Shown here one piece after another: positions 1 through 7,848 of a stretch of 64,000 nt of DNA. The stretch spans positions 186,001-250,000 of the forward strand of contig NZ_WWCS01000007.1 of NCBI RefSeq assembly GCF_009857535.1. Direction: 5' to 3'. The position numbers and the translations under genes were made by a program. The stretch comes from Duganella margarita. Lineage in GTDB: Bacteria > Pseudomonadota > Gammaproteobacteria > Burkholderiales > Burkholderiaceae_D. The notes beneath the pieces are model-generated. The model was given only the letters and a program-made list of their open reading frames with translations, did no database searches and was not told the origin of the DNA. Within the stretch, counting starts at the first letter, position 1. Each line of letters starts with the position of its first letter.

Positions 1-46
1 CCGCTTCGGCGTTGGCGCGGCGGCGCAGTGCGGTCAGGGCGCGCAT
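1..46 (-). CDS. virB4: VirB4-like ATPase, N-terminal start only (runs off left edge)
   Basis: Only the first 15 codons are present. An ATG on the minus strand at 44-46 lies one base after the stop of the VirB3-like gene, and the frame stays open to the left edge. The residues seen (MRALTALRRRANAEA) are not diagnostic. The call rests on gene order, because virB4, the ATPase of the conjugative type IV secretion channel, normally follows virB2 and virB3. The tight spacing suggests translational coupling. Confidence 0.4.
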   Translation of the reverse strand, partial: MRALTALRRRANAEA

Positions 47-47
47 G

Positions 48-374
48 TCAGCTCCGGCGTTGGTAGTTGTGCGGGCTGTAGGAGTACGCTCCCCAGCGCA
101 GCCGCGATGACCAGTGAAGGAGGCGCATGCGGACCCTTAGCCACAGCTGACGCAGGCGCTGGTCGTCTTTTTTGGTGGCGGCGCGCATTTCCAGCACCAG
201 CGGAATGTAGACGGTGGCAGCGCCGAGCAGGGCGTAGGCTGTGAACAGGTAAGCCAGCCACACCCCCGCCAGCGCGCAGGCCAGCGTGACCATGACCATC
301 GGCATCAGCGGAATACCGAGCAGCATCGCAGGGCGGGTGCAACCGCGAAAGAAAGGATCGTCGAAGTCATCCAT
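48..374 (-). CDS. virB3: VirB3-like type IV secretion inner-membrane protein
   Basis: This is a 108-residue protein. VirB3 is a small inner-membrane subunit of conjugative type IV secretion systems that works with the VirB4 ATPase. The start motif MDDFDDPFFRGCTRP is typical of the family, whose N terminus carries a D-P-x-F-x-G/A-x-T-R-P pattern. It is followed by a hydrophobic hairpin (about residues 17-55) and a basic C-terminal tail. A longer frame extends upstream to 467, but the family motif marks the start at 374. The gene lies 16 bases after virB2 and one base before virB4, so the three probably share a transcript. Short length limits certainty about the exact subfamily. Confidence 0.75.
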   Translation of the reverse strand: MDDFDDPFFRGCTRPAMLLGIPLMPMVMVTLACALAGVWLAYLFTAYALLGAATVYIPLVLEMRAATKKDDQRLRQLWLRVRMRLLHWSSRLRWGAYSYSPHNYQRRS

Positions 375-390
375 GGCGAGCCCTTCATTT

Positions 391-681
391 TCATTTGACG
401 AATTGCGCTGCATATACGCCTGCCCCCGCGGCGATGCCGGCTCCCACAAGAAGATGCCAAATATCAATTAGCCGTTTGTGCCGGGCGCCGATTTCAATAC
501 CGGCCATGACGAAAAAGCCTGTGAAGATCACGACACAGGCGGCGACCAACAGATTCAACCCGAATTGCAGGTTCTCCGTTATTTTCGTCTGTTGCACCTG
601 CGCCGAGGCTTGTACACAGACGCTGCACAGCAGGGGGAAGATACTGGCCGACAGAATGCGGGAAACGGTTGCCTTGTTCAT
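391..681 (-). CDS. virB2: VirB2-like conjugative pilin
   Basis: This 96-residue protein has the VirB2/TrbC layout. An N-terminal signal peptide (about residues 1-28, with ASA before the mature part) is followed by two hydrophobic segments (about 43-65 and 76-92) separated by a short basic loop, RHKRLID. VirB2 is the major pilin of conjugative type IV secretion pili. The start is supported by CAGGAGA about five bases upstream. It is first in the minus-strand virB operon and divergent from parA, the usual situation on plasmids and integrative conjugative elements. The rest of the operon lies outside the window. Confidence 0.75.
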   Translation of the reverse strand: MNKATVSRILSASIFPLLCSVCVQASAQVQQTKITENLQFGLNLLVAACVVIFTGFFVMAGIEIGARHKRLIDIWHLLVGAGIAAGAGVYAAQFVK

Positions 682-1005
682 GGGGTCTCCTGGAGATCAA
701 AGCTTGGGCGCGATGGCCCTGAAAGCTATTTTCTTATTTGAAACATAAGTTAATATATGAATAACTACATGAGTAGGCTAATTCACGATTGCGGGTGCTT
801 CAAGGCGGCCGCGACGGACGGTTGATCTGGCGCTAATGTCAGGCGCTTTGCGCGGTTTGGTTGCGCAGGGATTGATCCCGCTCAGCACGTGAATTTTTTA
901 CTGCTAGGTTGCACTTCGCGAACGGATCGGGTTTGATCTGCCGCATGCCCGCGCGCTGCGGACGGCGTACAACAGCGGAGGATGGGACGATTACGCGGGG
1001 TGGCA
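682..1005. other. virB2-parA divergent intergenic region
   Basis: About 320 bases hold the promoters for the divergent virB and par operons. The virB2-proximal part (720-785) is AT-rich and includes a short inverted repeat, CTTAT/ATAAG, around 732-748. No clear iterons, parS array or consensus promoter is visible. Confidence 0.4.
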
Positions 1006-1851
1006 ATGAAAACCGTGGCGGTGGCGACGCAGAAGGGCGGGGTGGGCAAGACCTTCGTGTCTTGCCAGCTCGGCTTTCGCTTGGCTGGCTTGGCGGCGCC
1101 GACGCTCTTGCTGGACCTGGACCAGCAACTCAATGCCAGCGACAGCATGGCGCGCGGCGGCCTGGTGGCGTGTGCGCCGTTCACCATGCTGGAGGTGTTC
1201 GAGGGACGCGCCGGTGAGCTGCCGCCCGGCCAACTGGTGATGGTGCCGGGCCATCCGGACCTGGCGGCCATGGAGCGCCAGCCGCAGCGCCACAATGCGT
1301 TCGTCAACGCACTGCAGCGTTTCCTGGCCGAGGTCTCCGGACGGTTCAGGGTGTGCGTGATGGATACCAATCCCAGTCCGGACGTGCGCTACGCGGCGGC
1401 GCTGGCGACCGCTGACTTCCTGCTGGCGCCGGTGCAGCTGAACCAGGAGGCGATCGACGGCATCGCGACGCTGCTGCACCATGGGCGCTACGGCTACCAC
1501 AAGATCCGCCAGGTCCTGAATCCCCGGCTGGAACTGATCGGCATCCTGCCGAACCTGGTGGAGGGCACGCCGTTCCAGCGCGCCAATCTGCAGCAACTGG
1601 TGCTCCAGCATCCGGGCTTGCTGATCCCGGTGCCGCGCGGCGATGTCATGGGCTACGCCTATATTCCGACCCGGACCGCGGTGGCGGAAGCGCAGGCGGC
1701 CGGCGTGCCGCTGTGGCAGTTGCGTCAGCGTCCTGCCGGCCCGCAGCCGGCGGGCGGCGCCCTGCCGCTGCGCAGCGCGGCGCGCGATGCCTGGCGCGAG
1801 ATCAAGCCGTCGTTCGACGCCATTGCCGCCATCCTGCTGCGCGAGGACTGA
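1006..1851 (+). CDS. parA: ParA family partition ATPase
   Basis: ParA is a Walker-type ATPase that moves plasmid or ICE DNA to daughter cells with a ParB partner. The protein (281 residues) has the deviant Walker A motif KGGVGKT at residues 10-16, a second motif LLLDLDQQLNAS about 30 residues later and the Walker B-like VMDTNPSP. An in-frame ATG 24 bases upstream (982) overlaps its own GGAGG, so the ATG at 1006, which begins MKTVAVATQKGG as in the family, is preferred. There is no N-terminal HTH domain, so it is a short ParA. Its stop lies one base before the parB start, indicating an operon. Confidence 0.88.
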   Translation: MKTVAVATQKGGVGKTFVSCQLGFRLAGLAAPTLLLDLDQQLNASDSMARGGLVACAPFTMLEVFEGRAGELPPGQLVMVPGHPDLAAMERQPQRHNAFVNALQRFLAEVSGRFRVCVMDTNPSPDVRYAAALATADFLLAPVQLNQEAIDGIATLLHHGRYGYHKIRQVLNPRLELIGILPNLVEGTPFQRANLQQLVLQHPGLLIPVPRGDVMGYAYIPTRTAVAEAQAAGVPLWQLRQRPAGPQPAGGALPLRSAARDAWREIKPSFDAIAAILLRED

Positions 1852-1852
1852 C

Positions 1853-2842
1853 ATGGTGCTCGACCTGTCCCGTCTGGATGAAGGGCTGGTGCTGTCACGG
1901 ACGCGGGCAGTGCCGCCGGCGGCGCCGGTGGCCGAGTTTGAAGAAGATCCGGACCAGCCGCGCAGCGAATTCGACGAGGACGCGGCGTTTGCCGCGCTGG
2001 TCGCGGATATCCGGCAGCGCGGCGTGCTGCAGCCGCTGGTGGTGCGGCGCATGGCCAGCGGGCGGCTGCGGATACGCTTTGGCGCGCGCCGCTACCGGGC
2101 TGCGTTGCGCGCCGGCCTGGCGGTCATCCCGTATGTCGAGACCGAGGATGAGCGGCAGTTCGACGATTATGCGCAGGTGGCGGAGAACGCCCACCGTCAG
2201 CCATTGCAGCCGTTGGAGCTGGGCTGCTTCATCGTCCGCAAGCTGGCGGCCGGTGAGACCAGGCGTGCGGTGGCGGCGCGGCTCGACATGGATCCCAGCG
2301 CTGTGACCCATTTGCTGGCCCTGGCAGTGGCGCCGCCGCCGCTGTTGCTGGAGCTATACCATAGCCGGCGCTGCCGCGCGCCGTATTACCTCTACCTGTT
2401 GCGCAAGCTGATGCGACGCGATGCAGCGTTGGTGGAGCGCCGGCTGGAGGTGGTGGCGAACATCGACATGGCGGCGATCGAGGCGATGACGGAAGAACTG
2501 CGTCGCAAGACGGCGGTGTTGTCCCCAGTAGGCCCGGCCAGTGCCGTTGACGCCGTCTCGTCGGCGTTGTCGGCCGTGGCACGCAGCCCACGCAAGCGCG
2601 GCGGTCGCCCGGTCGAGGTCGTTCATGGCGGGGCAGTTCGCGTGTTCGGGACGCGGGATGGCAGGGGGCTGGAATTGATGCTGATGGCGCCGCCGGAGGC
2701 GGACCAGGCCTGGGTGCGCTACGCAGACGACCACGCGCCACAACTGGTCCCGGTGGCGGATATCCACTTGACCGTGATCAGGGCTGCCGGCGTTGCCGGC
2801 GAGGCGCCGGCCGCCAGTGCACCCGGTTTGACGCCGCCTTGA
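1853..2842 (+). CDS. parB: ParB-like partition protein with an extra C-terminal domain
   Basis: This 329-residue protein has the ParB/Spo0J N-terminal nuclease-like fold. It reads IRQRGVLQPLVVRR, then RIRFGARRYRAAL, then a box like ENAHRQPLQPLELG, where ENxxRxxL is the family hallmark. A HTH segment with MDPSAVTHLL follows. The C-terminal 85 residues, after the RKRGGRP linker, form a separate unit with VRVFGTRDGRGLELMLM and PQLVPVADIHLT. That unit is repeated nearly intact at 4038-4350. The gene follows parA by one base. ParB binds centromere sites and stimulates ParA; no parS was identified. The function of the C-terminal unit is unknown, but position suggests dimerisation or DNA contact. 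Confidence 0.82.
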   Translation: MVLDLSRLDEGLVLSRTRAVPPAAPVAEFEEDPDQPRSEFDEDAAFAALVADIRQRGVLQPLVVRRMASGRLRIRFGARRYRAALRAGLAVIPYVETEDERQFDDYAQVAENAHRQPLQPLELGCFIVRKLAAGETRRAVAARLDMDPSAVTHLLALAVAPPPLLLELYHSRRCRAPYYLYLLRKLMRRDAALVERRLEVVANIDMAAIEAMTEELRRKTAVLSPVGPASAVDAVSSALSAVARSPRKRGGRPVEVVHGGAVRVFGTRDGRGLELMLMAPPEADQAWVRYADDHAPQLVPVADIHLTVIRAAGVAGEAPAASAPGLTPP

Positions 2843-2866
2843 ATGCCTTGACTGCTGCTGGGCGCG

Positions 2867-3625
2867 TCAGAACAGGTCCAGCTGGACGTCCGGCGGAGCG
2901 CCAGCGGCCACTTCCCTGGGCGCCTGCCGGCTGGCAGGAGCCTTGGGGGCCGGCTCGGCTTGCAGCAGCTCGGCCGGATAGAGTTGCAGCAGGGCGCGTG
3001 CAAACTCGGGATTTTTGGACCCCAGCCAGTCGTCGTAGTCCTGCGGTCGCAGGATGGCGACGCCACGTTTTTCCTTGTCGCTATGGAAGCGCCGTAGCAG
3101 GGGGTGGAGATCGGCGTTCAGCGTGAAATGGGTGAAGCTGTGGGCGATGCCGCCGTCCGCTTCTTCCCAGCTGCGCCACATGCCGGGCAGGCCAAATGGT
3201 TCGCCGGCCAGCGCAATGCGCCAGCGCTCGTGCACGCCGGTTTCCCAGTTCGGTTCGAACACTGCCTGGGCGGGAACGATGCACAACTGCTGCTGTTGCC
3301 AGAAGCGCTTGTAGTTGAGCCGGCTGCCGACGTCCTCGGCGCGGGCGTTCATGGTGTCCATTGCAATGCGTTTTCGCTGGACCTCCTGGCCTGCCGCCAG
3401 CGACAGCTTTTCTTGTTCGGTCAGTGCCTTGAACGGCCGATGGCGCTGCGGGACGAAGCCGTAGCTGCCGACCACGCCCTTGCGCTGGCCCTGGTCGTCG
3501 TGGACGATGAACGGCGCCAGGTGGTCGCGGTAGATCTCGTCGCGCCAATCGTCGCTGGCTTCGATCGGGGTGCGGAACCAGTCGAAGGCGATCTGCCGGC
3601 TGACGGTGAGGTAGTTGACGCACAT
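2867..3625 (-). CDS. SOS response-associated peptidase (SRAP/YedK/HMCES family)
   Basis: SRAP proteins crosslink to abasic sites in single-stranded DNA through a catalytic Cys2. The start at 3625 gives MCVNY, placing Cys2 correctly, with CAGGAG upstream. Family landmarks include MNARAE (the conserved Asn), VPAQAVFEPNW (the YEW-like segment with the Glu), FGLPGMWRSW and FTLNAD followed by LHPLLRRFHS. A longer open frame reaches 3934 but lacks the motif at its start. The protein is 252 residues with a Pro/Ala-rich tail ending DVQLDLF. It is convergent with parB, 24 bases apart. SRAP genes are common on conjugative elements, where they may protect transferring single strands; that role is inferred here. 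Confidence 0.88.
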   Translation of the reverse strand: MCVNYLTVSRQIAFDWFRTPIEASDDWRDEIYRDHLAPFIVHDDQGQRKGVVGSYGFVPQRHRPFKALTEQEKLSLAAGQEVQRKRIAMDTMNARAEDVGSRLNYKRFWQQQQLCIVPAQAVFEPNWETGVHERWRIALAGEPFGLPGMWRSWEEADGGIAHSFTHFTLNADLHPLLRRFHSDKEKRGVAILRPQDYDDWLGSKNPEFARALLQLYPAELLQAEPAPKAPASRQAPREVAAGAPPDVQLDLF

Positions 3626-4037
3626 GGTTGCTCCTGGCGGGATCTGGTGCTGCCAGTGTAACGCGATCACGACGCGACGGCGAACGGATGGGCATATGGC
3701 GCTTGCCGGGCGGGCACCGGTTTTCCTGGACCACCGGCTATCGACCCTTGGCGAGGCTGCGTTGCCTGCAGCGTGGGCGGCGGCGTGTTGGCGCCGGGAC
3801 GGGGGGCGCAGGTGGCGTCGCTCCGCATTCGATGCAGCACTGTGCGCGCGCTGATATTGTCGAAGGACGGGCCGCGCTATGATTGGGATCTGCATCAGAG
3901 CGGGCGATGAATCATGACATTTATAAACGAGCACTGCAGGCGAAACCTGCGGGCGATCGGTGCGCTGGTCCTGGACGACGACGGGGCGGAGGTCTCGCTA
4001 GGCTGCACCTTTGGATGGCAGCGCTGCGTGGCAAGAC

Positions 4038-4350
4038 CGCTCTTCTGACGGATCATGGGGCGGTCAGTGCGTCTGATGCAGTCGCGTTAACTTTGTCGAG
4101 CGCTTCACGCAGCGCACGCCCGCACACCGGGCGGTCAGTGCATGTCGTCGCGGGTAGCGGGGTTCGGGTGTTCGGGACGAAGGATGGCAGCGCATTGGAA
4201 TTGGTGCTGATGGTACCGCCGGCGGCAGGCCAGGCGTGGGTGTGCTTCGCAGAGGACAAGGAACCCCAACTGGTCCCCGTGGCGGAAATTAGCCTGACCA
4301 ACATCGAAGGCATAGGTGCAACCGGCTGGGCCGGGTTGCCTCTGCGGTGA
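4038..4350 (+). pseudogene. Duplicated ParB C-terminal domain remnant
   Basis: The translated end of this frame matches the C-terminal unit of the ParB-like protein at 1853-2842. It has VRVFGTKDGSALELVLM against VRVFGTRDGRGLELMLM, and PQLVPVAEISLT against PQLVPVADIHLT. No ParB nuclease or HTH portion precedes it. The frame extends back to a TTG at 3883, but residues before about 4038 do not match ParB. A 44-codon frame (3914-4048) ends where the similarity begins. The segment is therefore a truncated paralogue or the scar of a partial duplication. It could still be a small expressed protein if an upstream start is used. Confidence 0.6.
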
Positions 4351-4778
4351 GCTGCACGAAATCGCATGTCAACGCCGTCGGCGTAACCAACCCCGAGAAT
4401 CTCGATAACCATGCCAGACCTCCTTCCGTAAATTGGACGAAGCACGCGTTTTGAGCAGGGGCGGGGAAGTCAATCTCATTAAATCAATCGCACTTGAAAC
4501 GACATCCGCCGCAAGCGCTACCGAAGCGAGTTTCTCGCAAGTCGAAATTTTCCTGATGTGATTATCAAGAAATTATTACAACCGTATGACAATTATGGAA
4601 AATTATTGTTTCGTTTTGTGTGGATATGTCGCGAATTATTTCAAATAATTATAAAAAAGCGAAAAATTGTATCGCCGTGTATCAGATTGGATTCTGTGAC
4701 ATTTGGTGAATTTTAATTTGAAATGTGTTCGTATAATTTTCTCATTCAAAAAAACGGCTCAGACATCTTAATTTTTTT
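4351..4778. other. AT-rich spacer upstream of the export cassette
   Basis: From about 4540 the sequence becomes strongly AT-rich, unlike both flanks, which suggests a junction of acquired DNA and probably the cassette promoter. At 4351-4413 a minus-strand reading begins with GGAAGGAGG and an ATG (MVIEILGVGYADG), then runs antisense into the ParB remnant. It may be the broken 5' end of another gene. No RNA gene or clear terminator is seen. Confidence 0.4.
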
Positions 4779-5600
4779 ATGTCATCTAAATTTCATTTTA
4801 TTTCCGGGTTGCCGCGATCCGGGTCTACTTTGCTTTCCGCCTTATTAAAGCAAAATCCGAAATTTCACGCGTCAGTTACCAGTCCGGTAGCGCCGCTTAT
4901 CAATGCTTTGCATCCCAAAATGTGCGGAGGTGAATTCGGCTCATTTTTCGACGATGAGCGGCGTGCACGCGTTTTGCGTGGCGTATTCAACACTTATTAC
5001 CCGCCAGAAGGCGAGGCTGCAACAGAAATCTGGTTTGATACCAATCGGTCTTGGACTGGTCGCATTGCGCTTCTCAACGCGCTTTTTCCCGAGGCGAAAG
5101 TGATCTGCTGCGTCAGAGATATCGGGTGGATCATTGATAGCATCGAACTCATGCTGAAGAAAAACCCGATGCAATTGTCGCGAATTTTCAATTTTAGTGC
5201 TGGCGCATCGTTATATTCTCGTGTTGATAATGTGATGAATCCAGAAAAAGGGCTAGTTGGTTTGGCTTGGCACAATTTACGAGAAGCGTGGTTTGGCACA
5301 CAAGCAAATAATCTTATCGTAATTCCATACGATAGTTTTATTAAAAATCCAGAGCAGACGCTAAAAAATCTTTATTTAAAGCTTGGCCTCGATTATTTTC
5401 AGCACAGTTTCACCAATGTTTCGTTCGAGGCTGAGGCGTTCGATCAACAACTCGGCATGCCAGGATTGCACACGATTCGTCAGAACGTGGAACAGATCAA
5501 GCGTATTCCGATTATACCGCCAGATGTGTTTGTTAAATATGACGCGTTCCATTTTTGGAAAGATCCGGCCATGAATCCGCGCGGCGTTACCATTCTTTAA
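4779..5600 (+). CDS. PAPS-dependent sulfotransferase, RaxST-like
   Basis: This 273-residue cytoplasmic protein starts MSSKFHFISGLPRSGST. GLPRSGST (residues 10-17) is the 5'-phosphosulfate loop that binds the sulfate donor PAPS. A second family site, CVRDIGWIIDSIE, fits the 3'-phosphate binding segment. The C-terminal part has IPYDSFIKNPEQTLKNLY, as in the Sulfotransfer_1/3 and tyrosylprotein sulfotransferase-like groups. It is first in a cassette encoding a type I exporter and an APS kinase that makes PAPS. In Xanthomonas, RaxST beside exporter genes sulfates a tyrosine of the secreted peptide RaxX. A similar role is inferred here. Lower GC than its neighbours suggests transfer. Confidence 0.82.
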   Translation: MSSKFHFISGLPRSGSTLLSALLKQNPKFHASVTSPVAPLINALHPKMCGGEFGSFFDDERRARVLRGVFNTYYPPEGEAATEIWFDTNRSWTGRIALLNALFPEAKVICCVRDIGWIIDSIELMLKKNPMQLSRIFNFSAGASLYSRVDNVMNPEKGLVGLAWHNLREAWFGTQANNLIVIPYDSFIKNPEQTLKNLYLKLGLDYFQHSFTNVSFEAEAFDQQLGMPGLHTIRQNVEQIKRIPIIPPDVFVKYDAFHFWKDPAMNPRGVTIL

Positions 5601-5622
5601 AACTCCAGGCTCCTCTAGAAAC

Positions 5623-7848
5623 ATGGTTAATATATTGTCGCATGCTCCCGTTCGGGAATCAGATCGCGCGCCGTCTGGCCTCGATACGGGACTGGGGTGC
5701 GTGCTGGGCATTGCACACTTGCATGGCATCGCCGCCGACGAAGCAACCCTGCGCCATAAATTCGCGTTGAGTGAAATCTTCGGTGCTGAGCAAATAGTCC
5801 TGGCTGCACGCAGTATTGGCCTGAAGGGGAAAGTCGTCCAACAAGCACCGGCGCGCTTGGCCCAAGCACCACTCCCGGCAGTGGCCATGGACCTCAGCGG
5901 CAAGTTCTTCATTGTCGCTAAATATACCGCGCACAGTGCCGATGCCGGTGCTTGCGTGCTGATTCAGCATCCCGGCAGCGCTCCGCAGGTGATCACGGAG
6001 GCGTCGTTGTTCGCGCTTTGGACGGGAGACCTGATCTACTTTACCAGTGCTTTAAGCATTTCCGGCGACTTAGCGAAGTTCGATTTCTCATGGTTTATTC
6101 CTGCAGTGATCAAGTATCGCAAGCTACTCGGTGAAGTACTGCTGATATCACTTGTTTTACAGTTGATCGGTTTGGTCACGCCGATGTTTTTCCAGGTGGT
6201 GATGGATAAAGTCCTCGTCAATCACGCCATGCAAACGTTGAACGTCATCACGTTGGGGCTGGTATGCGCGACGGTGTTCGAGGCTGTGCTTACCGGCATC
6301 CGGACCTATGTGTTCTCCCAGACGAGCAGCAAGATCGACGTGGAACTCGGCGCCCGGCTGTTCCAGCACCTACTGAATCTGCCGCTGGCCTACTTTCAGA
6401 GTCGTCGCGTCGGCGACTCGGTGGCGCGGGTCAGGGAGTTGGAAAATATCCGCACCTTCCTGACGGGAAACGCAATTACCTTGGTGCTGGATTTACTATT
6501 TTCTTTCGTCTTCATTCTGGTGATGCTGTGTTATAGCGCCGACCTGACCCTCATTGTGCTGGTATCGATTCCGTTATACGGCGTGCTGTCCCTGACGTGC
6601 ACTCCCATTTTGCGCGCACGGCTGACTGAAAAATTTAACCGGGGCGCCGAAAACCAGTCCTTTCTGGTGGAAACACTGCATGGTATCGACACGATCAAGG
6701 CCATGGCGGTAGAACCTCGCTGGCAACAACGCTGGGAGCGCCAGTTGGCCGGCTATGTCAGTGCCGGGTTAGCTGCCACCAACATCGCCATGGTCGCAAA
6801 CGGCGGGGTCAGTCTGATCAACAAGTTAGTCACGGCAGCCATCATGTGGTATGGCGCAAAGGACGTGGTTGGGGGAAGTATGAGTGTCGGCGAGTTAGTT
6901 GCCTTTAATATGCTCGCCAGCCACATATCTTCCCCGATCCTTCGGTTAGCGCAGGTATGGAACGATTTTCAGCAGGTCGGCATTTCGATGCAGCGCCTGG
7001 GGGACATCCTCAATACACCCGCCGAAACCCGCGCGCAGCAATCACCCATGCCGCAATTGGCAGGCGCTATTCGCTTCGACCAGGTCAGCTTCCGCTACCG
7101 AGCCGACGGCGGTGACGTTTTAAGAAAACTCGATCTGGTTATCGCTGCGGGCGAGGTGATCGGCATCGTCGGACGATCAGGCTCAGGAAAAAGTACCCTG
7201 ACCAAGCTGGTTCAGCGGCTGTATGCGCCGTACAGCGGACGCATTCTGATTGATCGGCAGGACATTGCCATCAGCGACAGCGTCTCTTTGCGCCATCAGA
7301 TCGGGGTGGTGCTGCAGGAGAACACCTTATTCGCGCGCAGCATCCGGGACAATATAGCGCTGAGTAATCCATCAACGCCTATCGACGAAGTCATCGGTGC
7401 CGCCAAGTTGGCCGGTGCGCACGACTTCATTTGCGAACTACCGAACGGCTACGACACCCAACTCGGCGAACATGGCACCGGTCTGTCCGGCGGGCAGCGT
7501 CAGCGCATCGCCATCGCACGTGCGTTGATTACCAATCCTCGCATCCTGATCTTCGACGAGGCGACAAGCGCGCTGGACTATGAATCGGAAAAAATCATTC
7601 AAGACAATATGCGCGATATATGCGTCGGGCGAACAGTACTGATTATTGCCCACCGTTTGTCAGCCGTGCGTGATGCCGATCGCATCCTCGTCATGGAGCG
7701 TGGTCAGATTGCCGAAATAGGCAGTCATCAGGAGTTGCTCAATATCCCATCCGGGTTGTACGCCAGCTTGCACCGGTTGCAGGAATCGCATGCTTGTACG
7801 CCCCATGCGGCGATGCCGGCTGCCTACACCATGGAGGCGACAGCATGA
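5623..7848 (+). CDS. hlyB: HlyB-like type I secretion ABC exporter with inactive C39-like domain
   Basis: This is a 741-residue inner-membrane ATPase of a type I secretion system. Residues about 15-140 form a C39-like domain in which the catalytic Cys position reads Thr (LDTGLGC) and the catalytic His region reads GKFFIVAKY. It is therefore a non-cleaving CLD like that of HlyB. The membrane domain (about 150-440) contains KFDFSWFIPAVIKYRK, FFQVVMDKVLV and SSKIDVELGA, all very close to HlyB. The ATPase has Walker A GRSGSGKST (about 517-525), signature LSGGQ, Walker B ILIFDEATSALD and the H-loop IAHRLS. It starts 22 bases after the sulfotransferase, and its stop overlaps the hlyD start (ATGA). 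Substrates of CLD exporters usually keep an uncleaved C-terminal signal. Confidence 0.93.
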   Translation: MVNILSHAPVRESDRAPSGLDTGLGCVLGIAHLHGIAADEATLRHKFALSEIFGAEQIVLAARSIGLKGKVVQQAPARLAQAPLPAVAMDLSGKFFIVAKYTAHSADAGACVLIQHPGSAPQVITEASLFALWTGDLIYFTSALSISGDLAKFDFSWFIPAVIKYRKLLGEVLLISLVLQLIGLVTPMFFQVVMDKVLVNHAMQTLNVITLGLVCATVFEAVLTGIRTYVFSQTSSKIDVELGARLFQHLLNLPLAYFQSRRVGDSVARVRELENIRTFLTGNAITLVLDLLFSFVFILVMLCYSADLTLIVLVSIPLYGVLSLTCTPILRARLTEKFNRGAENQSFLVETLHGIDTIKAMAVEPRWQQRWERQLAGYVSAGLAATNIAMVANGGVSLINKLVTAAIMWYGAKDVVGGSMSVGELVAFNMLASHISSPILRLAQVWNDFQQVGISMQRLGDILNTPAETRAQQSPMPQLAGAIRFDQVSFRYRADGGDVLRKLDLVIAAGEVIGIVGRSGSGKSTLTKLVQRLYAPYSGRILIDRQDIAISDSVSLRHQIGVVLQENTLFARSIRDNIALSNPSTPIDEVIGAAKLAGAHDFICELPNGYDTQLGEHGTGLSGGQRQRIAIARALITNPRILIFDEATSALDYESEKIIQDNMRDICVGRTVLIIAHRLSAVRDADRILVMERGQIAEIGSHQELLNIPSGLYASLHRLQESHACTPHAAMPAAYTMEATA

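Noticed and set aside
3883..4037. TTG-started N-terminal extension of the ParB-domain remnant
   Set aside because: These residues do not match ParB, and the TTG has no ribosome site.
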